This document shows positions 1 to 10,270 of a DNA stretch of 64,000 nt, in pieces. The DNA is from Amblyomma americanum (lineage: Eukaryota > Arthropoda > Arachnida > Ixodida > Ixodidae). A program made the translations under genes and the position numbers. Under the pieces are notes generated by a model that saw nothing but the letters and a program-made list of their open reading frames with translations, had not been told where the DNA came from and did no database searches. The DNA is taken from the NCBI RefSeq assembly GCF_052857255.1, contig NC_135498.1, forward strand, positions 116,908,281 to 116,972,280, written 5' to 3'. Every line of letters begins with the position of its first letter. Position 1 is the stretch's first letter.

Positions 1-95
1 GAAAGTTGCGCTTGTGTGTCTTTTCTTTCATTCGTCCACGTCTTTGACAGCCGCGCTATTTTTCCCAGAAATAAAAGAGGCTTTTTTTTAGAGAT

Positions 96-396
96 CCTCC
101 GCGATAACTCAGTGGTTAAGGCGCTAGTCTACTGAGCCAGAGTACCCGGGTTGAAACCCGAGCGCAGCGGCAGCGTTTCGATGGAGGCAAAACGCAAAGG
201 CGCCCGTGAGCTGTGCGATGTCAGCGCATTTAAAGATCCCCAAGTGGTCGAAATTACTCTTGCGTACACCACTACGGCACTTCTTTTTCCTCTCTTTCAC
301 TCCCCCTTTATCCCGTCCCTTACGGCGCTGTCCGGGTGTCCACCGAGAGAAGTCACAGTTACTGCGTCATTTCCTTTCCTCAAAACCAATTTTCAT
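96..396 (+). repeat. tRNA-derived SINE, family A (Ruka-like)
   Basis: A tRNA-like head (A-box-like taactcagtggttaag near 104, B box gggttgaaacccg at 148-160) is followed by a body with the shared block taaagatccccaagtggtcg and a pyrimidine-rich 3' part ending near ttttcatg. The same body occurs at 8510-8698, 9081-9398 and 13570-14130. Naming it Ruka-like is by resemblance only. The head lies inside a longer repeat, so it is not a functional tRNA gene. Confidence 0.85.
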
Positions 397-2339
397 GTTT
401 GTTAACCTGGAAACAAAATATTTACCATATTTTTCATTTTCTTTCCTTTCGTAAAAGGAATGCACTTTTTGTTTCTCTCTTCGGTTAAGCTTGCTGACTG
501 CTTTTTTGCTCACCATATTGCCTGAACCATTGTGTATTTATGTACAATGCTTATTAGCCATATCAATTTTTCATGTTAGTTTTCTTCAGTCTTCTTTTTC
601 TGTACTCATCTGTTATATGGATATGTGCTTATGAATGTGTTTTGCTTCGTGTGTACTATTCGTATGGATGAATGAGTTTATGAATTTTCTGTAAATATTG
701 CCCACTGCTCTGAGTATGAGACCAAAAAGACGGGTGACGCTTCGTCAGGCAACTTTGTCATTTTTTAGCCTCCTCAGCAACCAAAGTGTTGTTCGAAATA
801 AACTTGGAAACTTATAAATAAAACTCTATCTTTCGTCACTGGTGGTGGCGTAATCTGACATACTGCTGCAATTCTCAAGCTACACATTCGCATCTACAGG
901 GTGCTTCGCAGACTTAAGGAATGATTTTTAAAAAAGAGGCCCGTCGGAGCTGGTTAAAACCAACAACATATTGTTTCCTTCTCATGCGACGCTCCTTACT
1001 CTTTTCTTTTTTAATTCGGCTTCAATAATGAATTACCTAAGATTAATTACGCAAATTTTCTAATATTCGCTTTAAGGTCACGTGCATTCTATTAATTTTA
1101 GATAGGTCTAAACAGCCACCGATCGAGTTCTTTTGGCAACGTATACATCTTACGTGGGCCTTTATTCCAGCATTTAAATAAAGCCCTAGAAATATGAAAA
1201 AACCACGTGGTTGCGTTCATGCGCTACCGTTTGTGAACGAACACAACGTTCTCGAAGTCCGTGCCCAAGAGAGCTACCACCGCTCAGTTTTATTCGCTGC
1301 GAAATCATACAAATAAAAAAACGGAAGCTGTCTTAAAATACGCGACTTCAGTGCTTTCTCTTCCTATTTTATTCTGTCTGTCCGATGGCTCAGTGAACGC
1401 TCAGTCTGTATTGTCGTTGGTCTCACGCAGCTCCGGTGCGCCCTTTTTATTCCTTGGTTCGAGGGAAGTGAAACGCCCTGTTCATACCGCGAAAAATTTA
1501 TGATTCAAGTAAACATTGCTGCTGAACATTGTACGCTTCGTTTTTTCCAACGTTCACTCGTTCCCCGAGTGTGTCGCCGTTGTCGTGCTATTGTTGCCTT
1601 GTCCCCGAGATGTTTGCAGCCCGAGCATCTATACCGGAGTCCAGGGAGGCGAAGAATAGGTGTTTGTGATAGGGACTGAGGTTTCACATTGTATGAGCCT
1701 GTCAAGCTCCACCGGCCGCCAAACTAACCACGTCCCACCCCATTTCCTCCTCTTGGGAGGTTGCCCCAGTCCCGGATCAAGCCGACCGACTAGCTATGGC
1801 CGATGCAGCTTGCATGTCGAATAATGATCGCCAACGGAGTCCTAGACTGAGGGCTCTGCCCAAGACAGCACCGCTTCTTTTGCAGTCAGCGGGGGGGCTC
1901 TCTTGATAGCAGAAATTTTTATAAAAGTTCTCGGATATTTATTCCACTTCTTCAGCAATAACAAAATCTACAGAAGCAAAAAAGGCATGAAATTTTGGAT
2001 GAGCAATGAAGCATAGCACCTATCATGGAAACGAGATAAACTAAACAAGCGATGTGCGCAGTTTTTCTTCTTCGGGAACCTCTTGCTCAGCGATTCAGCA
2101 AACGCTGAAAAATTAGAAATTTTGGAACTTCGCCCCTAAATACCTGGGGGCTGCTAAAAAGCAATATATTTTAACTGCGTTATTCAACCGACAGACGAAG
2201 TGAAAATGTATACAAAGTTTTATTTGAAATCTAGTATTTCCAATATCTCAATAGTTTAGAACTCTAAAACCAACAACCAACAAAAATTACGCAAGTCAAA
2301 ATTGAATTGAAAGGGTCTTAGCTAGCGGATGCTCTTAAT
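397..2339. other. Intergenic, no gene recognised; possible LINE 3' end near 700-830
   Basis: The stretch is AT-rich with only short open frames lacking family resemblance. The segment at about 700-830 ends in aataaacttgg and ataaataaaac, which looks like a non-LTR retrotransposon 3' end, but no coding remnant confirms it. A more GC-rich patch at 1700-1900 shows no recognisable frame. Confidence 0.4.
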
Positions 2340-2524
2340 AAATATTTTCTTCTCAGGGCTCATGCATCAAGAAACGACCCAAATTTGTCCTATATAACTG
2401 CCCGAAACCATGAACCCAACTTTCTAGGTCCAGATGCAATAAGTAACGCCATTAAAGCATTTCTATCCCTGAACAATAGAAAGGCTAAAAATGTCACAGC
2501 TTTTCATATGCAGATATTCTTGCA
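2340..2524 (+). pseudogene. Non-LTR retrotransposon remnant, 5' part split by the Penelope element
   Basis: The frame from 2385 encodes a stretch with ...LNNRKAKNVTAFHMQIF, which corresponds to the segment just before the WKxAxVxPVFKK motif in LINE reverse transcriptases. The frame is cut at the 11-bp target duplication (2514-2524) and resumes in the same frame at 6074-6084, continuing as FLHLALRAPSMCF. It is therefore the left half of the target element of the Penelope insertion. It is old and decayed. Confidence 0.6.
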
Positions 2525-3167
2525 TAGAAAAGGAACCAGCGAAAATAGACGCAAGACAAGAACAAAGGAGGCACACACCACAACGCTGGACTTACAACTG
2601 ATTCATTGCGATGAAGAATTGCTCATTTTAAAAGAATTTCCTGCCTGCGCACCCACCCTACAGACAATACACTTCGCGCACCACATGATGACATGCCTAC
2701 TATAACGATAAAAACTTGTACTCCTTTTCAGTGATAATCACAGACGGCTCACTGACGCATTTCTGCTTATTCTTTCTGATCATGAATGCCTCCAATAGCT
2801 CACGCTCACGTTTAGATTTCCCCCGCCCGATAATGCTGGCAATGTGAAAACTAGGAGAACATTTGCAGTCCTTTACATGTAAGGCTAGATTGCTGCCTGT
2901 GCCAGTGCCCAAAGTTGTGCGATGTTGCCTCAGGCGCTCATTCAAGCATGCTCCAGTTTGGCCTATGTAGATTTTCCCGCATGACAATGGGATTGAATAC
3001 ACCACGCCCACTGCGCATGTGGTGAACATAGTCTGGTGTTTCGTGTTGCAAACACCAGTTCTGCGCATGTCTGCAAAGGTTTGGGCGCACAAACCGGACA
3101 GTTTGCAAGGAGCAGAAAATGCCATAGTGACACCAAACTTCTGAGCCACTTTTTTCAGACCATGTGA
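2520..3167 (-). repeat. Inverted 5'-truncated PLE copy (648-bp inverted repeat)
   Basis: This segment is the reverse complement of 5387-6034. It includes the GIY-YIG nuclease coding part and the 3' untranslated end in opposite orientation. It meets the direct pLTR head to head at 3164-3169 with a few bases of overlap (gtga), as expected for a microhomology or template-switch joint. Its apparent open frame is only the copied C-terminal part of the element's protein and has no separate function. Confidence 0.9.
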
Positions 3168-3168
3168 G

Positions 3169-3498
3169 CGTGAGCGTGAGCTATTGGAGGCATTCATGAT
3201 CAGAAAGAATAAGCAGAAATGCGTCAGTGAGCCGTCTGTGATTATCACTGAAAAGGAGTACAAGTTTTTATCGTTATAGTAGGCATGTCATCATGTGGTG
3301 CGCGAAGTGTATTGTCTGTAGGGTGGGTGCGCAGGCAGGAAATTCTTTTAAAATGAGCAATTCTTCATCGCAATGAATCAGTTGTAAGTCCAGCGTTGTG
3401 GTGTGTGCCTCCTTTGTTCTTGTCTTGCGTCTATTTTCGCTGGTTCCTTTTCTATGCAATATGAACCAACTAGCCCAGCAGTTTGCACTCCTGAACTA
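3169..3498 (+). repeat. Left pseudo-LTR of the PLE (direct repeat)
   Basis: These 330 bp match 5744-6073 with a constant offset of 2575. Similarity continues with one mismatch to 3506/6081. The segment carries the last codons of the element's ORF, its stop and the 3' UTR. The next ORF starts inside it at 3398, as in other PLEs where one unit's end supplies the leader of the next. Confidence 0.9.
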
Positions 3499-5854
3499 CT
3501 ATTCTTCTACACCGGGCTCTTTTATGTGTCTTCGTACATCTACTGATGGTTTATCTTCCTGCGTCAGCGCTATTGTTCTCACTACTTGCAAGGCACGAGC
3601 GCTGTCACATGGACTGAAGTGCGGAATCCCACCATTAGAAGTCTGCCAGCTTTTTGGACCTCTGCAACCTTCTACAGGACACTGGAAGCGTGTATGCAAA
3701 ATCTTGAAATCGGAGCTCTACCGGCAGGTCCGACACTTGAGGGAATGGATGCGACTTAAGTGCCTTCAAGCCGGACAACCTTGGGCGGCTGCAAGTAGGC
3801 TTCGGGAGCATCTTCGTCTCGCTTCACTACTCACTGAAGCCTACTGGAATGACTTTCGGCGATTTCTGCCCAGGAAAAGGATACAAAAAGCAACTGGTAC
3901 AGCTGTCACGTACCTAGGCGAAGCCTCTCTTCCCTCAGTATTCGACGACATCCTGAAGCGCGGACCTAAGTTCTCCCTTGAACCAAGGTCCCGCAAGCAC
4001 GAGCTTCTGGCAGTGGTTCACAGAGTGGCTGACAAGGCAACTTTTGAGGAGAAAGCTCGTTGCGTCTCAGAGGGTGTTGACTGTCTCATGAGAACCTGGA
4101 CGGGCCGACGTCAACCAAGCAGGGATCTGCGCCCTTTGGTCGCCCTCTTCCAACAAGAAGGCCTCAGTCTCCTTCAAGCTGACAAGGGAGGTGGGTTCGC
4201 GGTGCTTCCCTCTTCCCTTTTTAAGACGAAAGCGGCCGAAGCTATAGAAAAGAACTTCAAAAAGGCAGAAGTAAAACCGCGCAAGGCCAAGGCGTTGCCC
4301 TTAAGGCTTCTCAATAGGTTGAATTTGGGCAGCATTGAGAAGCAAGTTCGTAAGTGCCAGCAAGACTCCCTGCGTGTGTTCTTCACAGCAAAAACACATA
4401 AGCCTTACAACCCTTTCAGGGCGATCGTCACGGAAGAAGGTTCATGGCAAAAAGTTTTTTCAAACTACGTACAGTGTTCCTTCGAGGGCCTGGTGCCTGC
4501 GGATCCTTTTATTGTGCAGGGTTCAATGAGCCTGGTGGAGTGCCTCAATCGCGGTTTCCCCGACGCTAATGCAGCCTTCTCGGTGGACATTGTGGACTTG
4601 TTTTATTCTATGCCCCATGACGAACTTTTTATTGCTGTGAGCGAATTCATTGAAAGATCTGGGACAATTTCCTTCCAGAGTAAGTGTGGCATCACTTTAG
4701 AATCCTTCCTCGAACTTTTAAAAGTGTACTTGAATTCTACGATAGCACAGCATGAAGATGAGTATGTTGTGCAAAAACATGGAATCTGTATCGGCTCCTG
4801 TGTTGCGCCGGTGCTGTGCGACATTTTTTTAGCAAAATTTGACTCGATGCTACAAAGCTCTCTAAACGACACACGTGTTGTAAGGGTTTTTAGATATGTT
4901 GACGATTTTTTAGTAATTTTGAACTTAACCGAAACTGACCAGTTTACCCTTGTGGCAGTCCAGATTTTAAATATTTTTAGCACTTGTTCTAAGAACTTGG
5001 TTTTTACGCATGAGATTCCTTCTGACAAGACCATTAGGTTCCTGGATTTAGAATTGACTTTTTAACCCAATCAACACGTGTTCTGGAAATATGCGCCCAG
5101 GTCTAAGAAGGCACTGTTGGCGTATGATTCGGCCCATTCTAAGTTAGTGAAGCGCAGCATTGCAAACTTATGTTTTTGGAATGCCTTAAAGAAGCGTTGC
5201 CCTCATGTGATGCAGCAAAGTCTGGCGGAGCAGGTTGAACGGCTACAATGTTCTGGGTTTCCTCCGTCGGTTTTGCTGGCGGTGGCGGAATCCTTGGGGA
5301 AAAAACTGAAGTTATCTTCAAAGGATGCCAGGCCAGTAGAAGTGCCAACAAGAAAGTTGGAAGTCATGCCTTACTTCCACAAGACTTCACATGGTCTGAA
5401 AAAAGTGGCTCAGAAGTTTGGTGTCACTATGGCATTTTCTGCTCCTTGCAAACTGTCCGGTTTGTGCGCCCAAACCTTTGCAGACATGCGCAGAACTGGT
5501 GTTTGCAACACGAAACACCAGACTATGTTCACCACATGCGCAGTGGGCGTGGTGTATTCAATCCCATTGTCATGCGGGAAAATCTACATAGGCCAAACTG
5601 GAGCATGCTTGAATGAGCGCCTGAGGCAACATCGCACAACTTTGGGCACTGGCACAGGCAGCAATCTAGCCTTACATGTAAAGGACTGCAAATGTTCTCC
5701 TAGTTTTCACATTGCCAGCATTATCGGGCGGGGGAAATCTAAACGTGAGCGTGAGCTATTGGAGGCATTCATGATCAGAAAGAATAAGCAGAAATGCGTC
5801 AGTGAGCCGTCTGTGATTATCACTGAAAAGGAGTACAAGTTTTTATCGTTATAG
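3398..5854 (+). pseudogene. PLE reverse transcriptase / GIY-YIG endonuclease, one in-frame stop
   Basis: This ORF of about 818 codons is interrupted only by a TAA at 5063-5065. The frames 3398-5065 and 5078-5854 are in the same phase. Visible RT blocks are ADKGGGFAV (about 4180), FFTAKTHKP (4378), FSVDIVDLF (about 4578), GICIGSCVAP (about 4783), catalytic YVDD at 4895-4906 (residues 500-503) and IRFLDLEL just before the stop. After it come WKYAPRSKK and a Cys-rich linker. The GIY-YIG domain has VYS...KIYIGQTG (about 5545-5601), the LNERLRQH arginine/histidine block and a RELLEA glutamate. The RT copies RNA into DNA and the nuclease nicks the target, as known for PLEs. The single nonsense codon probably inactivates this copy or yields an RT without its nuclease. 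ATG 3398 is the first in frame and lies in the pLTR; true initiation could be a later Met, for example about 3461. Confidence 0.88.
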
Positions 5855-6073
5855 TAGGCATGTCATCATGTGGTGCGCGAAGTGTATTGTCTGTAGGGTG
5901 GGTGCGCAGGCAGGAAATTCTTTTAAAATGAGCAATTCTTCATCGCAATGAATCAGTTGTAAGTCCAGCGTTGTGGTGTGTGCCTCCTTTGTTCTTGTCT
6001 TGCGTCTATTTTCGCTGGTTCCTTTTCTATGCAATATGAACCAACTAGCCCAGCAGTTTGCACTCCTGAACTA
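5744..6073 (+). repeat. Right pseudo-LTR / 3' end of the PLE
   Basis: This is the second copy of the 330-bp direct repeat (partner 3169-3498). It contains the ORF end with TAG/TAA-rich context near 5852 and the 3' UTR, and ends directly at the right target duplication at 6074. Confidence 0.88.
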
Positions 6074-6084
6074 ATATTCTTGCA

Positions 6085-7010
6085 CCTTGCCTTGCGAGCG
6101 CCTTCAATGTGTTTTTCCTGTGCGGCGTTTTCTCGAGTTTTATGCAAATGGGAAAAGTTACAGTAGTGTTTAAAAAGAAGGTAAATTAAATGGAAGACTA
6201 CTGCCCCATGTTTATGTTAGCTGGTTTGCCTAAAGGCCTGAAAATGGTATTCAGATACTATAGTCCTGTTTCACTGATTAGTAAAATTCTATCACTACTC
6301 TTCAGTATGGCGTCCGTAAAAATGTATCAACAGAGTTAACTGTGCTCTCTCAGATGGAATTGCTGCTAAACAGTATTTACTCAGAAAACATGGTACTCAG
6401 ATTGTTTTCAGATTTCTCATCAGCGTTTAACCTTGTAAATCATTCTATCTGGCTTCAAAAATTACATCATAATGCAAATTTCAGGCAAAGACCGCTTGCT
6501 AACACCTCCGTATTTGAGACATCAATCACAATTTGTACTATTCCTGGTGAATTTTCAAAGCATAAACCAGTGGTATCTGGCGCTCCGCAAAGAAGTATGT
6601 TATGCACATTCCTGTTTGTTCAATGTATTAATGATATCATCCGCATTGATAGCCTTCCAAAGTACTATATAAGTTACGAAGATGATAATAGTCAGTTTTT
6701 TCAGCTACTTCAGGTAGTGACCTTGTAAATCAAGCCAACAAAATTTTAAAAGAAATAAACTCTTGGGCACTTAACACTGATTTTCAAATTAAACCTAATA
6801 AAACTAAAGCAGACATGTTACTCAGGCCCAAGAGACATCGCATTTCCTCTGGTTGAATAAACGAAAGCAGAATGAAATTTCTAGTTTTTCCTACCATTGG
6901 GTGTTTACTTTGCTAGCGACACGGAATAGACTGACTATATATTAATTAATTACTTAAAAGGCAACTGCTCGAATATTTTAGACGTCCGCGCAATGCAAGG
7001 GTTGAAACGT
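6085..7010 (+). pseudogene. Non-LTR retrotransposon RT remnant (3' part of the PLE target)
   Basis: Translation in broken frames gives recognisable LINE RT blocks in order: KVTVVFKKK and YCPM (about 6145-6210), a degraded nucleotide-binding block DFSSAFNLVNHSIWLQKL (frame 6342-6728), GAPQRSMLCTFLF (about 6580), YEDDN in place of the usual F/YADD (about 6675), then INPNKTKADMLL-like and GVYFAS-like segments. Multiple stops and frame changes show it is long dead. It is the continuation of 2340-2524, separated by the Penelope insertion. The clade (CR1/Jockey-like) is uncertain. Confidence 0.7.
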
Positions 7011-8500
7011 ATATAGACTCTGGGTAAAGCATGCCAAGTGTTTTTACGCTGGCATTTAAAAAAGTGACATAATCGACAATTGAATTTTCCGCTTCTTCTC
7101 ACGGCAACATAGCTGTGCGGAGAAGTGCGCTGTCACCGAAGGTAAGATTTCAAATTAGCGCTGCCGTCAACCACACCCTGCCGTGCCTTGTTGGATGCTG
7201 CCACGGAGCGCTCGGCGCCCTTTGCCTTTAGTGGCGCTGGTTTTTTTGCGCAAGCTTTTATGCTTTGGAAACGTACCGGTACCGTCGATGATGTTCTGAT
7301 GCGCCCCCACTTGGCGCTGTGCGCTGCGGAAAAGCTTGAAGGCCGGCCGTCTATATATTAATAGGCGATGACGTCACCATTTCAAAAGCTAGCCTGAATG
7401 GACTTCGCATGCTTTTTCTTGAAGTTTCACACATTCTACCCCTTTAAGCTTGCCGATTTCTATAACTATTCAGCTGTCCTTTAACGCCCTTTCCTCAGCA
7501 GATTGCATCATATGTGTCGCCATTACTTTACTTTTCTACTGTGCCGAACTTTTTACCAGAGTGTGTCACCATCTACATAGAACCTCTACAATAATGCCTG
7601 CTGGCAGTGTAGGTATTCTGAATAAATAAATAAGCCCGTTTACATGCTCCTTGTACAGGCGACAGCTGCTGCAATTATTAGGGCATTATTTAACAGAAGC
7701 GAATCATATGCATCGCATGTAAGGTGCCATGCTATTTTCACGCCATCAAGACTTTTCCAAAAGCACTGTATTGTACAAATAAATTCCTGGTTGAACTATA
7801 GTCGGTGGTAGACATATACAAGGAGATTTTTTCTAACTTCAACAGATTTTTATTTTAAAAACAGGGAGAGACACATCGGCGCGGTCTGGTGAGCTAGATT
7901 GTACAGCAAAGCGGACATTATGTACCTCACTTGAATAAATAATTAAATGATAAATTGACTAAAATAAACAGAAACTTTTTTATTTTTCACTTTACGGGGC
8001 AAGATTATTTTGCGAAATTGATGGCCGCCAACATCGAGTCCGAGCTGTGTTTTTAAATTTTCTTAATTGGCAACGTAGAACGAAATGTCGACTGTGAAAA
8101 TGCCGATTTGAAATCTTGATGACTTGGCCTTCCCGTATCGCTTATATATAAGATGGCGTCTTTCGCACATCTGAAGCATTAAATGCAGGCGCAGTTGGTA
8201 AATTTGATGATCTAAAAGAAGTTAATTTCATTTAGGCGACGATACCACGATCAGCGACAAAATTTTATAATCATGCAATGAGGAAAAGCCAGCTCAATAA
8301 CCTCTCAGATCCATACTTTTGACGTTTGAAGTTTCGAACACATTGCTTATTCAGAAAATTTAAAAACAGGGTTCACCTTCGATGTTGACGGAAATAACTT
8401 TCGCAACAATATAACCTTGGCCTTAAAATAAAGAAAGGTTATTCATTACTTAGGTTAAATGATCGCTTAATTACATATCCATACCAGGTATACATAATGT
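7011..8500. other. Decayed repeat-rich intergenic DNA; possible LINE 3' end 7440-7633
   Basis: No host coding frame is seen. The segment ending ggcagtgtaggtattctg then aataaataaataa at 7590-7633 looks like a LINE 3' terminus with a short repeated tail. It may belong to the RT remnant upstream or to another element. The block at 8840-8900 (taagggtatgacgcgatag) matches the 5' part of the dispersed family C repeat seen at 61888-62400. Confidence 0.4.
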
Positions 8501-8509
8501 CCGCATTTC

Positions 8510-8698
8510 TGTACAATAGAGCTCAAGACCCACAGGTGGTCGAAATTCTTCCGGAGCCCTCTACTACTGCACCTCTTTCTTCCCTTCTTCTTTCACTCCC
8601 TCCTTTATCCCTTCGCTTACGGCGCGGTTCAGGTGTCCAACGCTATATGTGGCAGAGACTGCGCCATTTCCTTTCCCCCCTTCAAAAAAACAATTATT
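8510..8698 (+). repeat. SINE family A, 5'-truncated
   Basis: The segment begins inside the body (cacaggtggtcgaaatt) and continues through the pyrimidine-rich block and ttacggcgcggttcaggtgtcc to a short A-rich tail ending in aacaattatta. The tRNA-like head is missing. Its sequence is nearly the same as the 3' half of the SINE at 13723-14045. Confidence 0.85.
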
Positions 8699-8900
8699 AG
8701 AGCTCAACAGACCGCGCCGACGTATCTCTCAGAGGTTTCAAAATAAAATCTGCACATGTTTAAAAAAATCACCGGGTTAATTCGCAACGTTGATAAATGA
8801 TTACAGCCTAATTAGCCTCGCTTGGTCAGAACAAAAATTGGAGGAGACATTTAAGCTCTCGCTTAAGGGTATGACGCGATAGCTTAAAGGTTAATGCCTT

Positions 8901-9880
8901 TACACAGGATGTTTAAGCGAGCAGTTACAAAAATTTTCAAAATACGCTTTTTGTGGTAAAAAATATGGATTTTGCGGCATAGTATAACTAGTGTTCGTGG
9001 ACACCAGAGAACCGGTGAGTCACTTAAGTAGTAAGCTGGTTAACTTACTTTTAAAAAGAAGTTTTTAAGTAGAAGAGTTAATAATAATTTAATAATTGTT
9101 TTTTGGGGAAAGGAAATGGTGCAGTATCTGTCTCATATATCGTTGGACACCTGAACCGCGCCGTTAGGGAAGGGATAAGGGAGGGAGTGAAAGAAGAAAG
9201 GAAGAAGGAGGTGCTGTAGTGGAGGGCTACGGAATAATTTCGACCACCTGGGGATCATTAACGTGCGCTGACATCGCACAGCACACGGGCGCCTTAGCGT
9301 TTTTCCTCCGTAAAAACGCAGCCGCCGCGGTCGGGTTCGAACCCGGGAACTCCGGATCAGTAGTCGAGCGCCCTAACCACTGAGCCACCGCGGCGGGTAG
9401 AGTTAGGCGCCTAGTTGCAAGAGTTTTGTAGCCGGTTGTTAGTGATAAACGTATCAGCTTTTAGAATTTCGAAAACAGGATTGCCCGTGGCGCTGTGGCC
9501 AGACAAAATTTCGCTTTTTCGACTAGTTAGGTGCACTGGAGGGGTTTTCTTCGCCTGCATACTTTCGAAAGCGCATGCATTTTCCCAGGATGTAGCCGAA
9601 TATCGCCGAGCCACAGCGGCGAGGGCAATCGTGTTAAGGAAATTCTAAAAACCGATATGGCTATTACTAATTACCAGCTGCAAGCATCTAGTGGGAACCG
9701 GTAGCCTGTCTGTTATAGTTAAAAGTTAGTCATCAGGAATCAGTTACCCAGCTAAATAAGACAATTCACAACCTTTGCGAAGTGCGCCAACACTGGTAAT
9801 ACTATACTGCAAAAGCCATCTTTTACCCTAGAAACCCTATTTTTGAAAATTTTGGAACCTTCTCTGAAACACCTGGTATA
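8901..9880. mobile_element. Foldback/MITE-type DNA element, copy 1 (interrupted by a SINE)
   Basis: The ends resemble each other as inverted repeats: left TA-cacaggatgttt, right aaacacctgg-TA. Inner blocks also mirror: gcggcatagtataactagtg near 8975 on the left and cactggtaatactatactgc near 9800 on the right. The same arrangement is at 28676-29231. TA flanks suggest a Tc1/mariner-type non-autonomous element; this is inference. A SINE occupies 9081-9398. No transposase frame is present. Confidence 0.7.
9081..9398 (-). repeat. SINE family A, full length, inserted in the foldback element
   Basis: In minus orientation the tRNA-like head is at about 9325-9397 (ggttcgaacccg B box) and the body and T/A-rich tail run toward 9081. 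It is flanked by identical 7-bp duplications agagtta at 9074-9080 and 9399-9405, so the exact insertion is defined. It interrupts the foldback element described at 8901-9880. Confidence 0.9.
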
Positions 9881-9945
9881 CACAACTGGGCTATTCTCTA
9901 ATTAACATTCATATAACCCTAAAAGTCCTAATACCTCTCCTGGCG

Positions 9946-10270
9946 CTGTGGTGCAGCGATTAGGCGATGCGCCACTGCCTTGCGATGGCAGACGCTGCCT
10001 CCGGTGGAACATGTGTAATCCAGGCCGCTCTTCCCACCATCCTCTCGGAAAAAAATAATTAAGTGCCAAGTGTCATGGTGGGCAGTTCGCTCACAATCCT
10101 TTGGGCTGGTTGTGATGACGCTACATGGTCACCTGACCTAGCTGACCCACCTACCTCTTAGGTTGCTTCTCTGATAATTTTTCCGTGGTTATTCGCTGAG
10201 GGTCAGCGACGCTCACGACGCCGGACTTTCTGCGACACGGACCCCTAACGTTTTCGCGTTAAAACAAACT
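9946..10270 (+). repeat. Dispersed repeat, family C (tRNA-like start), copy 1
   Basis: It begins tggcgctgtggtgcagcgattagg, which is weakly tRNA-like, followed by a body including catggtgggcagttcgctc, the acctgacctagctgaccc block and a terminal segment ctgcgacacggacccctaac ending aaaac. Homologous blocks occur at 15515-15925 (+) and 61888-62400 (-), which defines it as a family in this window. Whether it is a true SINE is not certain. Confidence 0.65.

Larger units (their letters stand above)
2514..6084 (+). mobile_element. Penelope-like retroelement (PLE) complex with inverted partial copy
   Basis: The layout is: target duplication atattcttgca (2514-2524); an inverted copy of the element's 3' part (2520-3167, reverse complement of 5387-6034, 648 bp); a direct copy of the 3' end acting as left pseudo-LTR (3169-3498, matching 5744-6073); the body with RT and GIY-YIG coding; the right pseudo-LTR; and the second atattcttgca (6074-6084). 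The repeats look identical by eye apart from their edges, so the insertion is recent. Flanking pLTRs and attached inverted truncated copies are known PLE features. I see no canonical hammerhead core CTGATGA in the pLTR on the + strand. Confidence 0.9.

Noticed and set aside
2700..3263. Minus-strand 187-codon frame with GIY-YIG similarity, as a separate nuclease gene
   Set aside because: It is the inverted partial copy of the Penelope element plus palindromic run-through, not an independent gene.
3169..3498. Hammerhead ribozyme in the PLE pseudo-LTR
   Set aside because: Known in many PLEs, but no CTGATGA core with matching GAAA box was found by eye on the plus strand; a structure search would be needed.
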